Part shown: in pieces, positions 26,797 to 35,707 of the stretch
Position numbering within the stretch: position 1 is the stretch's first letter
How the letters are laid out: every line of letters starts with the position of its first letter
Origin: CBDCMJ01 sp965218875
Lineage (GTDB): Bacteria > Chloroflexota > Dehalococcoidia > Lucifugimonadales > UBA3495
Reading direction: 5' to 3'
NCBI GenBank assembly: GCA_965218875.1
Contig: OZ244707.1
Coordinates: 372,001 to 436,000, forward strand
Length of the DNA: 64,000 nt
Notes under the pieces: model-generated
What the model was told of the DNA's origin: nothing
Seen by the model: the letters and a program-made list of their open reading frames with translations, nothing else
Database searches by the model: none
Translations under genes and position numbers: made by a program

Positions 26797-27645
26797 AGTA
26801 CACTACGCTTAGGTCCACCAAACTTGACAAAATAGAGAACCTTCACCATTACTTTCGCTTTGGCGGTGTAATCGTCCATCTACCCTGCTTCGCCCGGTGT
26901 GGAGACCAGCCAGGCGCCACCGGGCAGCCCCTCTGGTACAGTACGAAGTCGCCGAGCCCCTGCCGTATCAGCAGGGTCTCTTCGTTTGTGCAGGCGCGTG
27001 GCTGGCGCTCGATAGAGGCAAAACACCCTTCCAACGCGCCAGCCATTGCGCTCTCTTGCGCGCTATTCGCGGTTGGCCCGTCGACAACGAAGGGGCTGCA
27101 CCCACACACTTTGCCCGCCCTGATCTTGCGACGGCCAGTACCACGGGCGGCTCGCAACGCCTCAATGGAGAGGGTCGCCAGCCTGGCGCAGGCAAGGTAT
27201 TCGGCGGCGTAGCCATACGCCTCTGCCAAAGTAACCTGGTCCCGACAATAACTGCGACCCGGCGAAGATAAGCCCGGTCCGTGCTCACCCCATCAGAATC
27301 CAATCCCTCAATCATATTGACAAAAGGCCGGGCTGTCGGGTAATGCCAAAGGCGATGATCTGGGCTGATTTCGCTCCCTGAGCGGTAAGAGGTGTATTCT
27401 ATTTGGTTCCGATTGGAGGCAAACAGCGATGGCGTCCCGGCGACCCCTGTCGCCGCCGCGCGGACCGCGCTTGGGGCCGCCGTCCACGGCGGTCTAGTGC
27501 AAACGTCGCCCCCAGATTTTCCTTCCGGCCTAGCCCCACAGCCGCTTCCGGCTCCCTCCACATCCTTCCGTGACATAGATGGGCGCAGGCCGGAGCCTGT
27601 GGCAGGACCTTCCGGCGGCAGGCCAACTACTATTAGGAACGAACA
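26797..27645. other. Intergenic/degraded stretch after IS1182
   Basis: Open frames exist here on both strands, for example 26849-27229 minus and 26897-27271 plus, but they overlap each other in antisense. None has a recognisable domain or a ribosome-binding site. A longer minus frame running to 28239 is mostly Arg/Gly/Ser low complexity and reads backwards through the lipoprotein gene. I regard the stretch as non-coding or decayed. A short protein at 26849-27229 cannot be excluded. Confidence 0.4.
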
Positions 27646-27945
27646 TTGAGAATCCACTCCCAACCCTTTCTGTTTATCGCCATTCCCCTTATGTGTATCT
27701 TGGCGTCCATCCTGCTCTTGGCCGCCTGCGGAGGCGGCGAGAGCAAGGAGGACATCATCGCTCAGACCTGGGACTGCTGGGCCCAGGGGGACACTGAAGT
27801 CTTCGAGCAAAGCATGCTCATGACGTTCCCCACCGCCGACGATATCGACGACGCCAAGGCGCAGTTCATCTATGTGAGTTCCGTCGCTCCGATCGAAGAC
27901 CTTAAGGCGAGCCGCGACGAAGCCTGCGGTGTCTCGCCTTCCTAG
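27646..27945 (+). pseudogene. Lipoprotein fragment cut by an in-frame TAG
   Basis: From TTG at 27646 the frame gives a lipoprotein signal (IPLMCILASILLLAAC, lipobox LAAC) and a short acidic domain (EDIIAQTWDCWAQGDTEVFEQSM...) that ends at TAG (27943-27945). The same frame continues beyond the stop into a Pro/Ala/Thr-rich linker (TAPATAPTATLAATPVPSPTTTS), as in other secreted proteins of this window, and stays open to 28317. The stop therefore looks premature. Whether the 99-residue form is made is unknown. The sequence after the linker does not resemble a domain. Confidence 0.6.
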
Positions 27946-28140
27946 CCTGCCACCACGCTTCCAACGGCCCCGGCTACCGCTCCGACCGCCACCCTCGCAG
28001 CTACGCCAGTGCCCAGCCCCACCACCACCTCCGCTCCAACCGCCACACCTATCCCAGGTTGGTTCAGACCGGCCTCCACCAGACCGGCTTCCCGACCCTC
28101 TGCTGGTCTGAAACAGACGGGCCCAGGATGGGCGGTGTCG

Positions 28141-28208
28141 TGCGCCATACCCAACACGCGTCAGGAACACCGCTTTTGGTATTCCCGGGTGTTGGCTATT
28201 GCGCATGG
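28141..28208. repeat. Short repeat GTGTTGGCTAT.GCGCATGG (two copies, opposed)
   Basis: GTGTTGGCTATTGCGCATGG lies at 28189-28208. A degenerate inverted copy, GCGCCATACCCAACACGCG, lies just upstream at 28142-28160. A third, GTGTTGGCTATAGCGCATGG, follows the leucine-rich-repeat gene at 29212-29231. The repeats thus bracket that gene. Confidence 0.6.
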
Positions 28209-28324
28209 GGCGCCCGCTCAACCCCGCGGAAGCCGACATGCCAACACATATTTGGGAGTGGCGAAACGGGTCGAACCGGGTGTCTCAGCATTGACACCCA
28301 TAGCGACTCCGCTATAGGATACGT

Positions 28325-29153
28325 GTGAATCTGCGGATATTTGGCGCTAGTCAAGACCGGGAGAGAAGGAAAATTACCCGTACACGCACGACAAGATACG
28401 TGACCCTGTTGAGCGTTGTCCTTACGCTGGCCCTAACGGCGGCGCTCGCGGCCTGCGGCGGCGATTCGCCGGACGCCGACGGAGAGCGGGCCGCGTCCAC
28501 GCCCACACGGGAAGCCGCAGCTGCCACGCCAACGTCAGGGGCCGTGGGGCCGACCTCGGCCGAAACGGACCGCGAAGTGCTGGTTGCCCTCTACAACGCA
28601 ACAGACGGTCCGAACTGGGTTGACAATGATAACTGGCTGAGCGACGCGCCCCTTGACGAATGGTTCGGCGTCACCACCTACCACGACGGGCGCGTTTAGA
28701 GAGCTGAGCCTCAGAAGCAACCGCTTGAGCGGCGAGATACCGGCGGAGGTGGGCAACCCCGCCAACCTGAGGCGGCTGCTCCTCAGCGGCAACGAGTTGC
28801 GCGGGGAGATACCGCCGTGGCTGGGCAACCTCGCCAACCTGACAGAGCTGTCCTTCGACGACAACTGGTTGAGCGGGGAGATACCGGCGGAGCTGGGCAA
28901 CCTCGCCAACCTGACAGGGCTATATCTCAACTCCAGCGGGTTGAGCGGCGAGATACCGGCGGAGCTGGGCGACCTCGCCAACCTGACAGAGCTATATCTC
29001 AACTTCAACGACTTGAGCGGGGAGATACCGGCGGAGCTGGGCAGCCTCGCCAACCTGAAAGTGCTGGCCCTCAACGACAACCAGTTGAGCGGGTGCGTGC
29101 CAGGCAGCCTGGAAGACCAGGTGGGCAGCTCTGGCGGCCTGCCCTTCTGCTGA
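28325..29153 (+). pseudogene. Leucine-rich-repeat lipoprotein, single-base frameshift
   Basis: The first frame (GTG 28325) encodes a lipoprotein signal (LLSVVLTLALTAALAAC), a Pro/Thr linker and the cap domain REVLVALYNATDGPNWVDNDNW...LDEWFGVTT, ending at TAG 28697-28699. Dropping one T of the TTT at 28695-28697 joins it to the second frame. That frame has five leucine-rich repeats of the type LSGEIPAELGNLANLTELYLNxNx and a closing CVPGSL...PFC segment (to 29153). The gene is otherwise complete. It is either a pseudogene, a phase-variable gene or a sequencing error. The product would be a surface-anchored protein-interaction module. Confidence 0.8.
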
Positions 29154-29211
29154 AGCCGCGCGCCCTCAGCCGGGGACGGACGGCATATCGTCCGGAAGGC
29201 GCTCCCAGCGC

Positions 29212-29231
29212 GTGTTGGCTATAGCGCATGG
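29212..29231. repeat. Short repeat, third copy
   Basis: GTGTTGGCTATAGCGCATGG matches 28189-28208 at 19 of 20 positions. See the entry at 28141. Confidence 0.6.
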
Positions 29232-29396
29232 CGCCGCTGAGAAACGGGTATCAGCCTCTCCCTTCGTCGGCCTCCCGGTCGACGGCGGTTTGACCGCTCC
29301 CTGGCCTAGGCGAATGGCGTCCGCTGCCTTCCCACACACCGGCACTGACACGTGACGGCTGACCACAGCGCCTCTTCTCTGCTACGCTCGACACAT

Positions 29397-30200
29397 GGCA
29401 TTCTCCGACCGACAGTTGCTCGACTCTCTCAGCCGGATGCCGTTCATTGACTCGGCGGAGTCTGCGCTCATTCTCGGCGAGCCACACGCGACCGTCCACC
29501 GCGGGCTGACCGACCTGCTGTCAGACGGCATCGTCGGGAGGGTGAACCACGGCACCGCCCACCTGACGTCGAGCCAGAGGTACCACCTTACGGCCCAGGG
29601 CATCAGAGAGACCGCCGAGGTGCTCGGCTGCGACACGCCCTCGGACTTCGTGCGGGCCTACCCCATGTCCAGGGAGTGGCTGACGCTGCTCATACGCAGA
29701 ATGGACGCAGTGGCCGCCGTCTACCGCCTCGCCTCGTCACTCTCCCCCGGCATGGACGGCCTCCGGTCCCGCGTGGAGTTCCACCGCAGGGGGCGCTTCG
29801 ACGCCACCATCACCCTCCACGACGGCCGCGACTTCGGCGTGGCCAGGGTCTCGCCCTACACCGCCGGTCACTCTACGACCGGCTGAGGGCCATAGCGGAG
29901 TACGACTACAGCCGACGGTCCGGTACCATTTTGATCCTTGTGCCCAGCGTCTGGGAGGAGAGGCTGACGACGAGGTTCTGCATAAACCTGAACCTCGATG
30001 ACTGCTTCGTCTCCGTGGAGTCCAGGGACGCGCTGGAAAGCCGAGACCGTCGCCTCTGGTGTTACACCTCGTGGGTGATCGGCAGCAGGTTCTTCACGCT
30101 GGAGGCCGTCAGCTCCCACGGCAGCCCCGGCGGAAGGCCCGCCACCGAGTGGCCGGAGCGAAAGCGGGCCTCAATACCCAACCCGGAGCGGATGGTGAAC
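29397..30200 (+). pseudogene. Replication-relaxation-like (Replic_Relax) protein, frameshifted and truncated
   Basis: The N-terminal frame from ATG 29397 encodes a winged-helix domain (MAFSDRQLLDSLSRMPFIDSAESALILGEPHATVHRGLTDLL) and MSREWLTLLIRRMDAVAAVYRLA. After about 29845 the homologous sequence moves to another frame: LYDRLRAIAEYDYSRRSGTILILVPSVWEERL...SVESRDALESRDRRLW. It fades out near 30200 (PERKRASIPNPERMV), where a minus-strand gene begins to overlap. Intact relatives have a long C-terminal part that is missing here. Such proteins are found with plasmids and conjugative elements, so this is a probable relic of transfer. Confidence 0.7.
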
Positions 30201-30490
30201 GGAGCGCAACCTGGGCCGGCGAGGGTTTGTAAAGCATCCAACAATGCCATGCTTGCGCTCTCCTGCGGCGAGACTTGCCGCATCTCGCCTGGCGTGTTCT
30301 TACCGAACTGCGTCCTCCAAGGTTCTCCGCACCTCGGACAACGCCAGTCCAGATCGATTAGGCGAGGCCCTAGCTGATAGAGCGTCTCGCCGTCACATAG
30401 CTTGCCTTGGTTCTGATACCCGCAAACGATGCGTAGTTGCAGGATCTCGCTAGTATCAAACAGGTACCCGCTTTCCTTGACCATTGGCAT
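30062..30490 (-). CDS. Hypothetical zinc-ribbon-like protein, 3' end antisense to pseudogene
   Basis: A 142-residue frame. The first 95 or so residues look genuine: MPMVKESGYLFDTSEILQLRIVCGYQNQG..LCDGE, then WRCPRCGEPWRTQFG, which could bind zinc, then a helix SPQESASMALLDALQTLAG. From about 30210 downward the frame runs antisense to the replication-relaxation remnant, so the last 50 residues are probably acquired read-through after a rearrangement. The family is not recognised. Start ATG 30490 has AAGGGGGACGCA upstream. Confidence 0.5.
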   Translation of the reverse strand: MPMVKESGYLFDTSEILQLRIVCGYQNQGKLCDGETLYQLGPRLIDLDWRCPRCGEPWRTQFGKNTPGEMRQVSPQESASMALLDALQTLAGPGCAPFTIRSGLGIEARFRSGHSVAGLPPGLPWELTASSVKNLLPITHEV

Positions 30491-30685
30491 TGCGTCCCCC
30501 TTCTCAGGATGGCCTTATCCTACCATCCGGGGTAATTGGGTATATAATTCCCTATGTAATCACCTGACGATTAGCCCCAGGGGTCGAGTCAAAACCGTCC
30601 AAGGAACCCAGCCTGGCGTGACCACCCACGGGCGTCGCGTTGGTTGACGCAAACAAAGCCTGGGCCTCGTGAAGCCATAAGCCGG

Positions 30686-33600
30686 ATGAGTTTCCCCGCG
30701 TCTCCGGGCCGCCGCGCCTGGGCAGCCCTGGGAGTGGCTACGGGTCTAGCGCTATTCCTGTCTCTCAGTGTATCTCCCGCCTTCTCCCAGAATAATAACG
30801 ACGACCCCCCGCCCATCCTGTCCGTCGCGCACGCCAGCGCCGAGGAGGGGGCAGACCTGGTCTTCACCGCTACCCTCAGCCCTGCCAGCGACCAAACAGT
30901 CACGGTCAGCTACTACACCGTCGACGGCCCCGCCGTCTCCGGCGAGGACTACGAGGCCATCTACCCAGACCTCCTCCTGACCATCGAGCCCGGGGACACC
31001 ACCGGGGCTATCACCGTGAGAGGTTTGGAGGACGACGTTGACGAGCCGGATGAGACCTTCGAGGTGTGGCTGGACGGCCCGGTAGGCGCTGCCTTCGCCG
31101 ACGGGTCCGACACTCTCACTATCACCGGCACCATCACCGACGACGACGTTCCGGCTCTCGCCATCAGCGGCCCGGACCCGGTGGACGAGGACACTCCCGA
31201 CGCTACCCTGAACTTCATCGTGACCCTGTCCATCGCCAGCCATCAGGAGTTCACGGTGGACTACGCCATCGGCGGCACCGCCCAGCCCGGCGCCGATTAC
31301 ACCGCGGCCGGCGGCTCGCTAACCTTCGTCCAGGGCGACACCACGGAGACAATACAGGTGCCGGTCACCGAAGACACCCTATACGAGGATGACGAAACCG
31401 TGACCGTCACCCTGAGCAACGTCAGCGTAGAGGGTATCGACATCACCGGCGCCCAGGCCGACGGGACTATCTCCAACGACGACCCATTGCCCACCCTGTT
31501 GGTCGCGGACGCCAGCGCCGAGGAGGGCGAAGACCTGGTCTTCACCGCCACCCTCAGCCCCGCCAGCTACCAGACGGTCACAGGCAGCTATGTCACTGCC
31601 GACGCCTCCGCCACCTCCGGCGAAGACTACGTGGCCGAAGACGAGGGTGTCCTGACCATCGGGCCCGGGGATACCACCGGAAGTATCACCGTGAGGGGCA
31701 TGGAGGACGGTGTTGATGAGCCGGATGAGACCTTCGAGGTGTGGCTGAGCGACCTGGCGGGCGCTGCCTTCGCCGACGGGTCCGACACCGTCATTGGCAC
31801 CATCACCGACGACGACGGCCCGCCAATCGTGTCCATCAACAACGCCAAGATCTACGAGGGCAGTTCGGGCACGGTGACCCTCAGGTTCGGCGTGAGTTTG
31901 AGGCCCCAAAGCGGCAAAGAGGTCACCGTGGACTACGACACTTCCGCCGGAGAAGGTGGCCAACCCGCCACCGTTGGTGACGACTTCATTGCCACCGAGG
32001 GGACTCTGCACTTCAGACCGGGTGACACAAGGGCCTATGTTGACGTAGCCGTAATCGCCGACGGGGTGGCGGAGGCAGACGAAACCCTGAGCGTAACCCT
32101 GCACAACCCATACAACGCCTCTTTCGCCCATGGGGCTTCCACTATCACCGGCACGGGGACTATCACCGACAAGCGGACGACCCCGCCGAGGCCTCCCCGG
32201 AGGCCCAATCCTACCCCGAGGCCGTATGTTGCGGAGGTTCCGCCTCCACAGGCTATTCCCGCCGAAGTGGCCTCGGGGATGGTGGGAGTGGAGCACGATC
32301 CCGCCACCGGGGAGCATACCCTGGTGGCTGTGGCTGCGGGAGATACGCAAGTGGAGATACAGGTAGGAGGCGAGTCCAAAACGATCAAGGTGTCTCTGAA
32401 GTCGGACGAAACCGTGGGAACGCAGATCACGTTCCCGGGCTCGACCGGCACCCTCGCCAATGTCGAGAGAATCGAGATCGAGGCAGTCTCAGAGGACGCT
32501 GGCTGGGACCAAGATACCGTCGCCCAGCACGGCGGGTCAGACCGGAACCCGCTACTCTACGGATTCCGTATCCTCGACGCCAAGACCATAATCAACATCA
32601 CTCTGTACGACGACGAGGGCAACCGCATAAACCAGGTGGACATCCCTCTGAAAGTGTGCTTGCCCGCAAACGCAGCCATCAGCCTGGCCGACCGCCCGCA
32701 TCTGGTGGTCTTCCACTACGACCCGTCCGACGGGTGGCATCCGCTGCCCAATCCCCAAGTCAGCACGACGCCTACCGGGGAAATCCTGGTTTGCGGCGAT
32801 GCCACGAGATTTACTCTCTTCGCTGTGGGTTACGTGCTGGCCATCGAGGTGGCGCCAGAAGCCGTGAGAGTGCCCGAGGGGGAAACGGCAAGCTACGCGG
32901 TAGCGCTCACCGGGCCGCCCGCCGAAGCTGTCACGGTGACCCCGGCCTCCAGCAATCCCGACGTCGCCACAGTCGGCGAACCGCTGGTCTTCAGGCCTAA
33001 CAACTGGGACACTCCCCAGAGGATTACGGTAACCGGAGTAGCGGACGATGACGCCGTGGTAGAGTCGGTCACGGTGACTCACGTCGTAGCCGGCGGAGAC
33101 TACGACGGGGTGACCGCTGCTGACGTGGCCGTCAACATCACCGAGAGCCAGCACGCCGGACTCACGGTGACCCCGGAGGCCGTTTCGCTGCTCGAAGGAA
33201 GTAGCGTTGGCTACAGTGTGGCCCTGACCAGCGAGCCCACCGATGGGGTTATAGTGAAGGTTGAACCGCAGGGGGCCGGAGTAATACTGACTCCCGCGAC
33301 GCTCACCTTTACCCCCCAGGACTGGAGGGCGCCACAAAAGGTGCTCCTGACTGCCATGCCAGACAGCGACTCCAACGATGAGACTGTGAGGCTGACCCTG
33401 ACGGCGTCCGGGGCGGATTACGAGGGTGTTGTCTCGACAGTGATAGCAGAGGTGTCAGACGTCCCGTTACCCGTCCCGGCGGTTACCCCCGTTCCTACGC
33501 CGACTCCCGCGCCAACGGCGTCCCCGACACAAGATCCGGCGCCCCGCTTCATCCCGACCCGGACGCCAAGTTCTACGCCTGGGCCCACCCTGACCCCGGA

Positions 33601-33874
33601 GGCCGAGCCAACCCCCAGTCCAACCGCGACTCCGGCGGCCGCGAGACAACCTGCTACGGAAGCTTGGCCAGCACCCGCGGTCGCCCAACCAGCCACTCAG
33701 ACACCTGAGGCACCCGAACCGCCGGTTCCAACGGTCACGGAACCGGTGTCATCGCGGGACGGAGGCGACTCGCCAGCCTGGGTGGTGGCCCTTTTCGCTG
33801 CCGTTCTCGCGGCCGTAGGCGTGCTGGGTATCCGCCTCGTCGTGGGGAGACAGTCAGGAGATGGTCCCACGTAG
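30686..33874 (+). CDS. Large Calx-beta surface protein with C-terminal anchor
   Basis: A 1062-residue exported protein. The N-terminal signal is AWAALGVATGLALFLSLSVSPAFS. Four Calx-beta-type domains follow (about residues 30-500), each starting like LSVAHASAEEGADLVFTATLSPAS and containing DEPDETFEVWL and GTITDDD, the Ca2+-binding turn pattern. Next are a beta-rich region (about 520-720) and two further beta domains with VTVTPASSNPDVATV and LTVTPEAVSLLEGSSVGYSVALTSEP. A Pro/Thr-rich wall-type linker and a final membrane helix WVVALFAAVLAAVGVLGIRLVV with a short basic tail close the protein. It is probably an adhesin or matrix protein. ATG 30686 is preferred; TTG 30644 would lengthen the signal. 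Confidence 0.88.
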   Translation: MSFPASPGRRAWAALGVATGLALFLSLSVSPAFSQNNNDDPPPILSVAHASAEEGADLVFTATLSPASDQTVTVSYYTVDGPAVSGEDYEAIYPDLLLTIEPGDTTGAITVRGLEDDVDEPDETFEVWLDGPVGAAFADGSDTLTITGTITDDDVPALAISGPDPVDEDTPDATLNFIVTLSIASHQEFTVDYAIGGTAQPGADYTAAGGSLTFVQGDTTETIQVPVTEDTLYEDDETVTVTLSNVSVEGIDITGAQADGTISNDDPLPTLLVADASAEEGEDLVFTATLSPASYQTVTGSYVTADASATSGEDYVAEDEGVLTIGPGDTTGSITVRGMEDGVDEPDETFEVWLSDLAGAAFADGSDTVIGTITDDDGPPIVSINNAKIYEGSSGTVTLRFGVSLRPQSGKEVTVDYDTSAGEGGQPATVGDDFIATEGTLHFRPGDTRAYVDVAVIADGVAEADETLSVTLHNPYNASFAHGASTITGTGTITDKRTTPPRPPRRPNPTPRPYVAEVPPPQAIPAEVASGMVGVEHDPATGEHTLVAVAAGDTQVEIQVGGESKTIKVSLKSDETVGTQITFPGSTGTLANVERIEIEAVSEDAGWDQDTVAQHGGSDRNPLLYGFRILDAKTIINITLYDDEGNRINQVDIPLKVCLPANAAISLADRPHLVVFHYDPSDGWHPLPNPQVSTTPTGEILVCGDATRFTLFAVGYVLAIEVAPEAVRVPEGETASYAVALTGPPAEAVTVTPASSNPDVATVGEPLVFRPNNWDTPQRITVTGVADDDAVVESVTVTHVVAGGDYDGVTAADVAVNITESQHAGLTVTPEAVSLLEGSSVGYSVALTSEPTDGVIVKVEPQGAGVILTPATLTFTPQDWRAPQKVLLTAMPDSDSNDETVRLTLTASGADYEGVVSTVIAEVSDVPLPVPAVTPVPTPTPAPTASPTQDPAPRFIPTRTPSSTPGPTLTPEAEPTPSPTATPAAARQPATEAWPAPAVAQPATQTPEAPEPPVPTVTEPVSSRDGGDSPAWVVALFAAVLAAVGVLGIRLVVGRQSGDGPT

Positions 33875-34259
33875 CGCTGGCGGCGGGAAGCAGCGACTCT
33901 TGCGCCTCACCCAGACGCTCCAAGTATCGGCGCGGGCCCGCCACGCCCCTCAGTAACACCACTCGTTGCTTTGTACCTCGCCCGGTGCGGCGGGCCCGGG
34001 GAGTAGATGGCCCGATCTTCCTCGCCATCAGGCTCCAGCAGAGAGTCCGTGCCGCCGGGGAAGAGCTTTTTGGTTCACCCACAAAGCCTACCACCTAACC
34101 TGGGCGGTCGCGGCGGGCCAATGACCCCAGTACATGGGGTCGCGGTTCACGTCCAGAGCCAGGGCCGGCAGGCCGGGTCGCTCCAAACGACCGGGCGGTT
34201 CCGGATTAGCCAGGGGAATTTTGGTTTGGCCAGGTCATCAATTTAAGGATGGGCGACGA
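33875..34259. other. Intergenic, no gene seen
   Basis: Frames here are short, overlap in antisense and show no domains. No tRNA or strong terminator is evident. It separates the Calx-beta gene from the HigBA promoter. Confidence 0.5.
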
Positions 34260-34289
34260 TTGACGTACATCATCAATGTATGCTAGGAT
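34260..34289 (+). promoter_or_regulatory. higBA promoter with palindromic operator
   Basis: TTGACG (34260-34265) and TAGGAT (34284-34289) are 18 bp apart. The spacer contains the perfect palindrome TACAT-CATCA-ATGTA (34266-34280), well placed for autorepression by HigA. The higB GTG lies 10 nt after the -10 box, so the mRNA may be almost leaderless. Confidence 0.65.
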
Positions 34290-34298
34290 AAACCCGAC

Positions 34299-34583
34299 GT
34301 GATTCTCAACTACAGGGACAGGCAGACCGAGTTATTTGCTGGTGGGCAATTCGTGGCCGCATTCCAGGGGTTCGAAGACCAGGCGGCAAAACGCCTGTCA
34401 ATTCTGAATGCGGCCCCTTCACTGGACACCCTGAGGCAATTGCCAAGCAATCGTCTGGAAGCGCTTAGGGGAGCGAGGGACGGTCAGTACTCCATCCGGG
34501 TCAACCGGCAGTGGCGTATCTGCTTCACTTGGCCCCAAGGGTACTCTGGCCCGTCCGATGTTGAGATCGTAGATTATCACTAG
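34299..34583 (+). CDS. higB: HigB-type toxin (RelE/ParE superfamily)
   Basis: A 94-residue toxin. Signatures are the helical FQGFEDQAAKRLSILNAAPSLDTLRQLPSNRLEALRGARDGQYSIRVNRQWRICFTW and the closing DVEIVDYH, which are standard for HigB mRNA interferases acting on ribosome-bound message. It has full family length, with GTG as start. The toxin gene precedes the antitoxin gene, the usual inverted order of hig loci, and its stop lies 20 nt before the higA ATG. Confidence 0.93.
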   Translation: MILNYRDRQTELFAGGQFVAAFQGFEDQAAKRLSILNAAPSLDTLRQLPSNRLEALRGARDGQYSIRVNRQWRICFTWPQGYSGPSDVEIVDYH

Positions 34584-34603
34584 TGGGCAGCAAGGGGGCA
34601 GCC

Positions 34604-34894
34604 ATGTTCATGAGAGCCGTTCATCCCGGAGAAATACTAAAAGACGAGTTGACGGAGGTGGGTGTCACGCCAACCACCTTCGCCCGTGAGATCGGCGTGC
34701 CGCCCAACCGGGTCAGCCAGATTATTGCCGGCAAGCGGTCGGTCACCGGAGACACCGCGCTGCGGTTCGGGCACTGGTTCGGTGTAGACCCTCTTTTCTG
34801 GTTGAATCTCCAGACGCAGTTTGACCTCGTTGCCGCCGACCAGAAAATCGGGGCCGTGGTGCGGGAAATGCCCACCTCGTACCGGGCCAAGTAG
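34604..34894 (+). CDS. higA: HigA-type antitoxin (XRE family)
   Basis: A 96-residue antitoxin beginning MFMRAVHPGEILKDELTEVGVTPTTFAREIGVPPNRVSQIIAGKRSVTGDTALRFGHWFGVDPLFWLNLQ, the canonical HigA helix-turn-helix. It neutralises HigB and should repress the operon through the palindrome at 34266-34280. The ATG is chosen because AGGGGGCAGCC precedes it; a GTG at 34583 overlapping the toxin stop is the alternative. Confidence 0.93.
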   Translation: MFMRAVHPGEILKDELTEVGVTPTTFAREIGVPPNRVSQIIAGKRSVTGDTALRFGHWFGVDPLFWLNLQTQFDLVAADQKIGAVVREMPTSYRAK

Positions 34895-35172
34895 GGATCC
34901 CCGCCCAACGCCGGAGGAAGCAGCGGTCCTGGGGCGCGGAGAGCCACGAGATCAGGCGGGTCACACTGCTGCCCTCCTCACACGCTAACCGGCAGCGGCG
35001 AGTCAACACCGGCAGGGGTTTCGTCTCCTGGCGGGCCTGACGGGCAGGAGGCCAGCGTAGGACCAAGGTGTGGCTCATCGGATTCGTGCGGCTGATTTCC
35101 ACGGTGGCACGAAGGATGAATCGCCCTCAGCTGGAGCGGGCCCCAACGGTAGTATCACAACTCCACGGGCCT

Positions 35173-35697
35173 TCACTGAAGGAATCGGCGTACAATCTCT
35201 TCCTCGGTCAAGCCTTCCCTCGTGAACCAGACCTCTTCCACTATGCGAAACGTTGCGGTCATCTCGTTGAGCATCCTGGTAGCGAAATCGTGCAAGTCGG
35301 ACGGCCTTGAGGGAACAAGATCAACAACGTCGAGCCACCGAATTACCCCGTTGAGCGCCGTCATTAGTTCCAGGGGAGCTACCTGGTGGGCATTGTCCCG
35401 GGCCCGCTCCAGACTCATCCGCACGGAGGATGCGCCAGGCTGGTTTATGATGGCCGATAGAGGGTCCCCACGATCTTGGGGCTCGATACCCCAGGCCAAG
35501 GCCACCGCAAGCAACCATTCCGAAATGACCGCCTCGGATTCCTGCCCTTGGAGGGATGCCAGGGCCGCACTGTCGACGGCGCGAATGAGGCTCTCCGCAC
35601 GCTCAATCCACCTCCCCATCCATATCAGGTTGTAAACGCGGGAGTTGGTCAGCCACAAGCTGCTGTCTTGGGAAAGCGACCTCGGGTCGGTAGTCAT
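35173..35697 (-). CDS. Alpha-E domain protein (DUF403), short form
   Basis: A 174-residue all-helical protein with the alpha-E signature LTNSRVYNLIWMGRWIERAESLIRAVD near the N-terminus and a matching C-terminal helix RMLNEMTATFRIVEEVWF. Usual alpha-E proteins have about 300 residues, so this one is roughly half length, yet both ends look native. It is the last gene of a three-gene cluster with a transglutaminase-like and a circularly permuted ATP-grasp protein, 10 bp after the former. The start at 35697 (MTTDPRSLSQDSSLWL) fits the conserved N-terminus. Confidence 0.85.
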   Translation of the reverse strand: MTTDPRSLSQDSSLWLTNSRVYNLIWMGRWIERAESLIRAVDSAALASLQGQESEAVISEWLLAVALAWGIEPQDRGDPLSAIINQPGASSVRMSLERARDNAHQVAPLELMTALNGVIRWLDVVDLVPSRPSDLHDFATRMLNEMTATFRIVEEVWFTREGLTEEEIVRRFLQ

Positions 35698-35707
35698 CGG
35701 ACTTTCC

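Noticed and set aside
26849..27229. Minus-strand 126-codon frame after IS1182
   Set aside because: Overlapped in antisense by a similar-sized frame, no ribosome-binding site, no recognisable motif; kept only as a remark in the intergenic entry.
27943..27945. TAG as pyrrolysine codon
   Set aside because: No methylamine methyltransferase context and nothing pyl-like in the window; a nonsense mutation is simpler.
26968..28239. Minus-strand 423-codon frame
   Set aside because: Arg/Gly/Ser low complexity, antisense to the lipoprotein and linker; a by-product of GC-rich codons.
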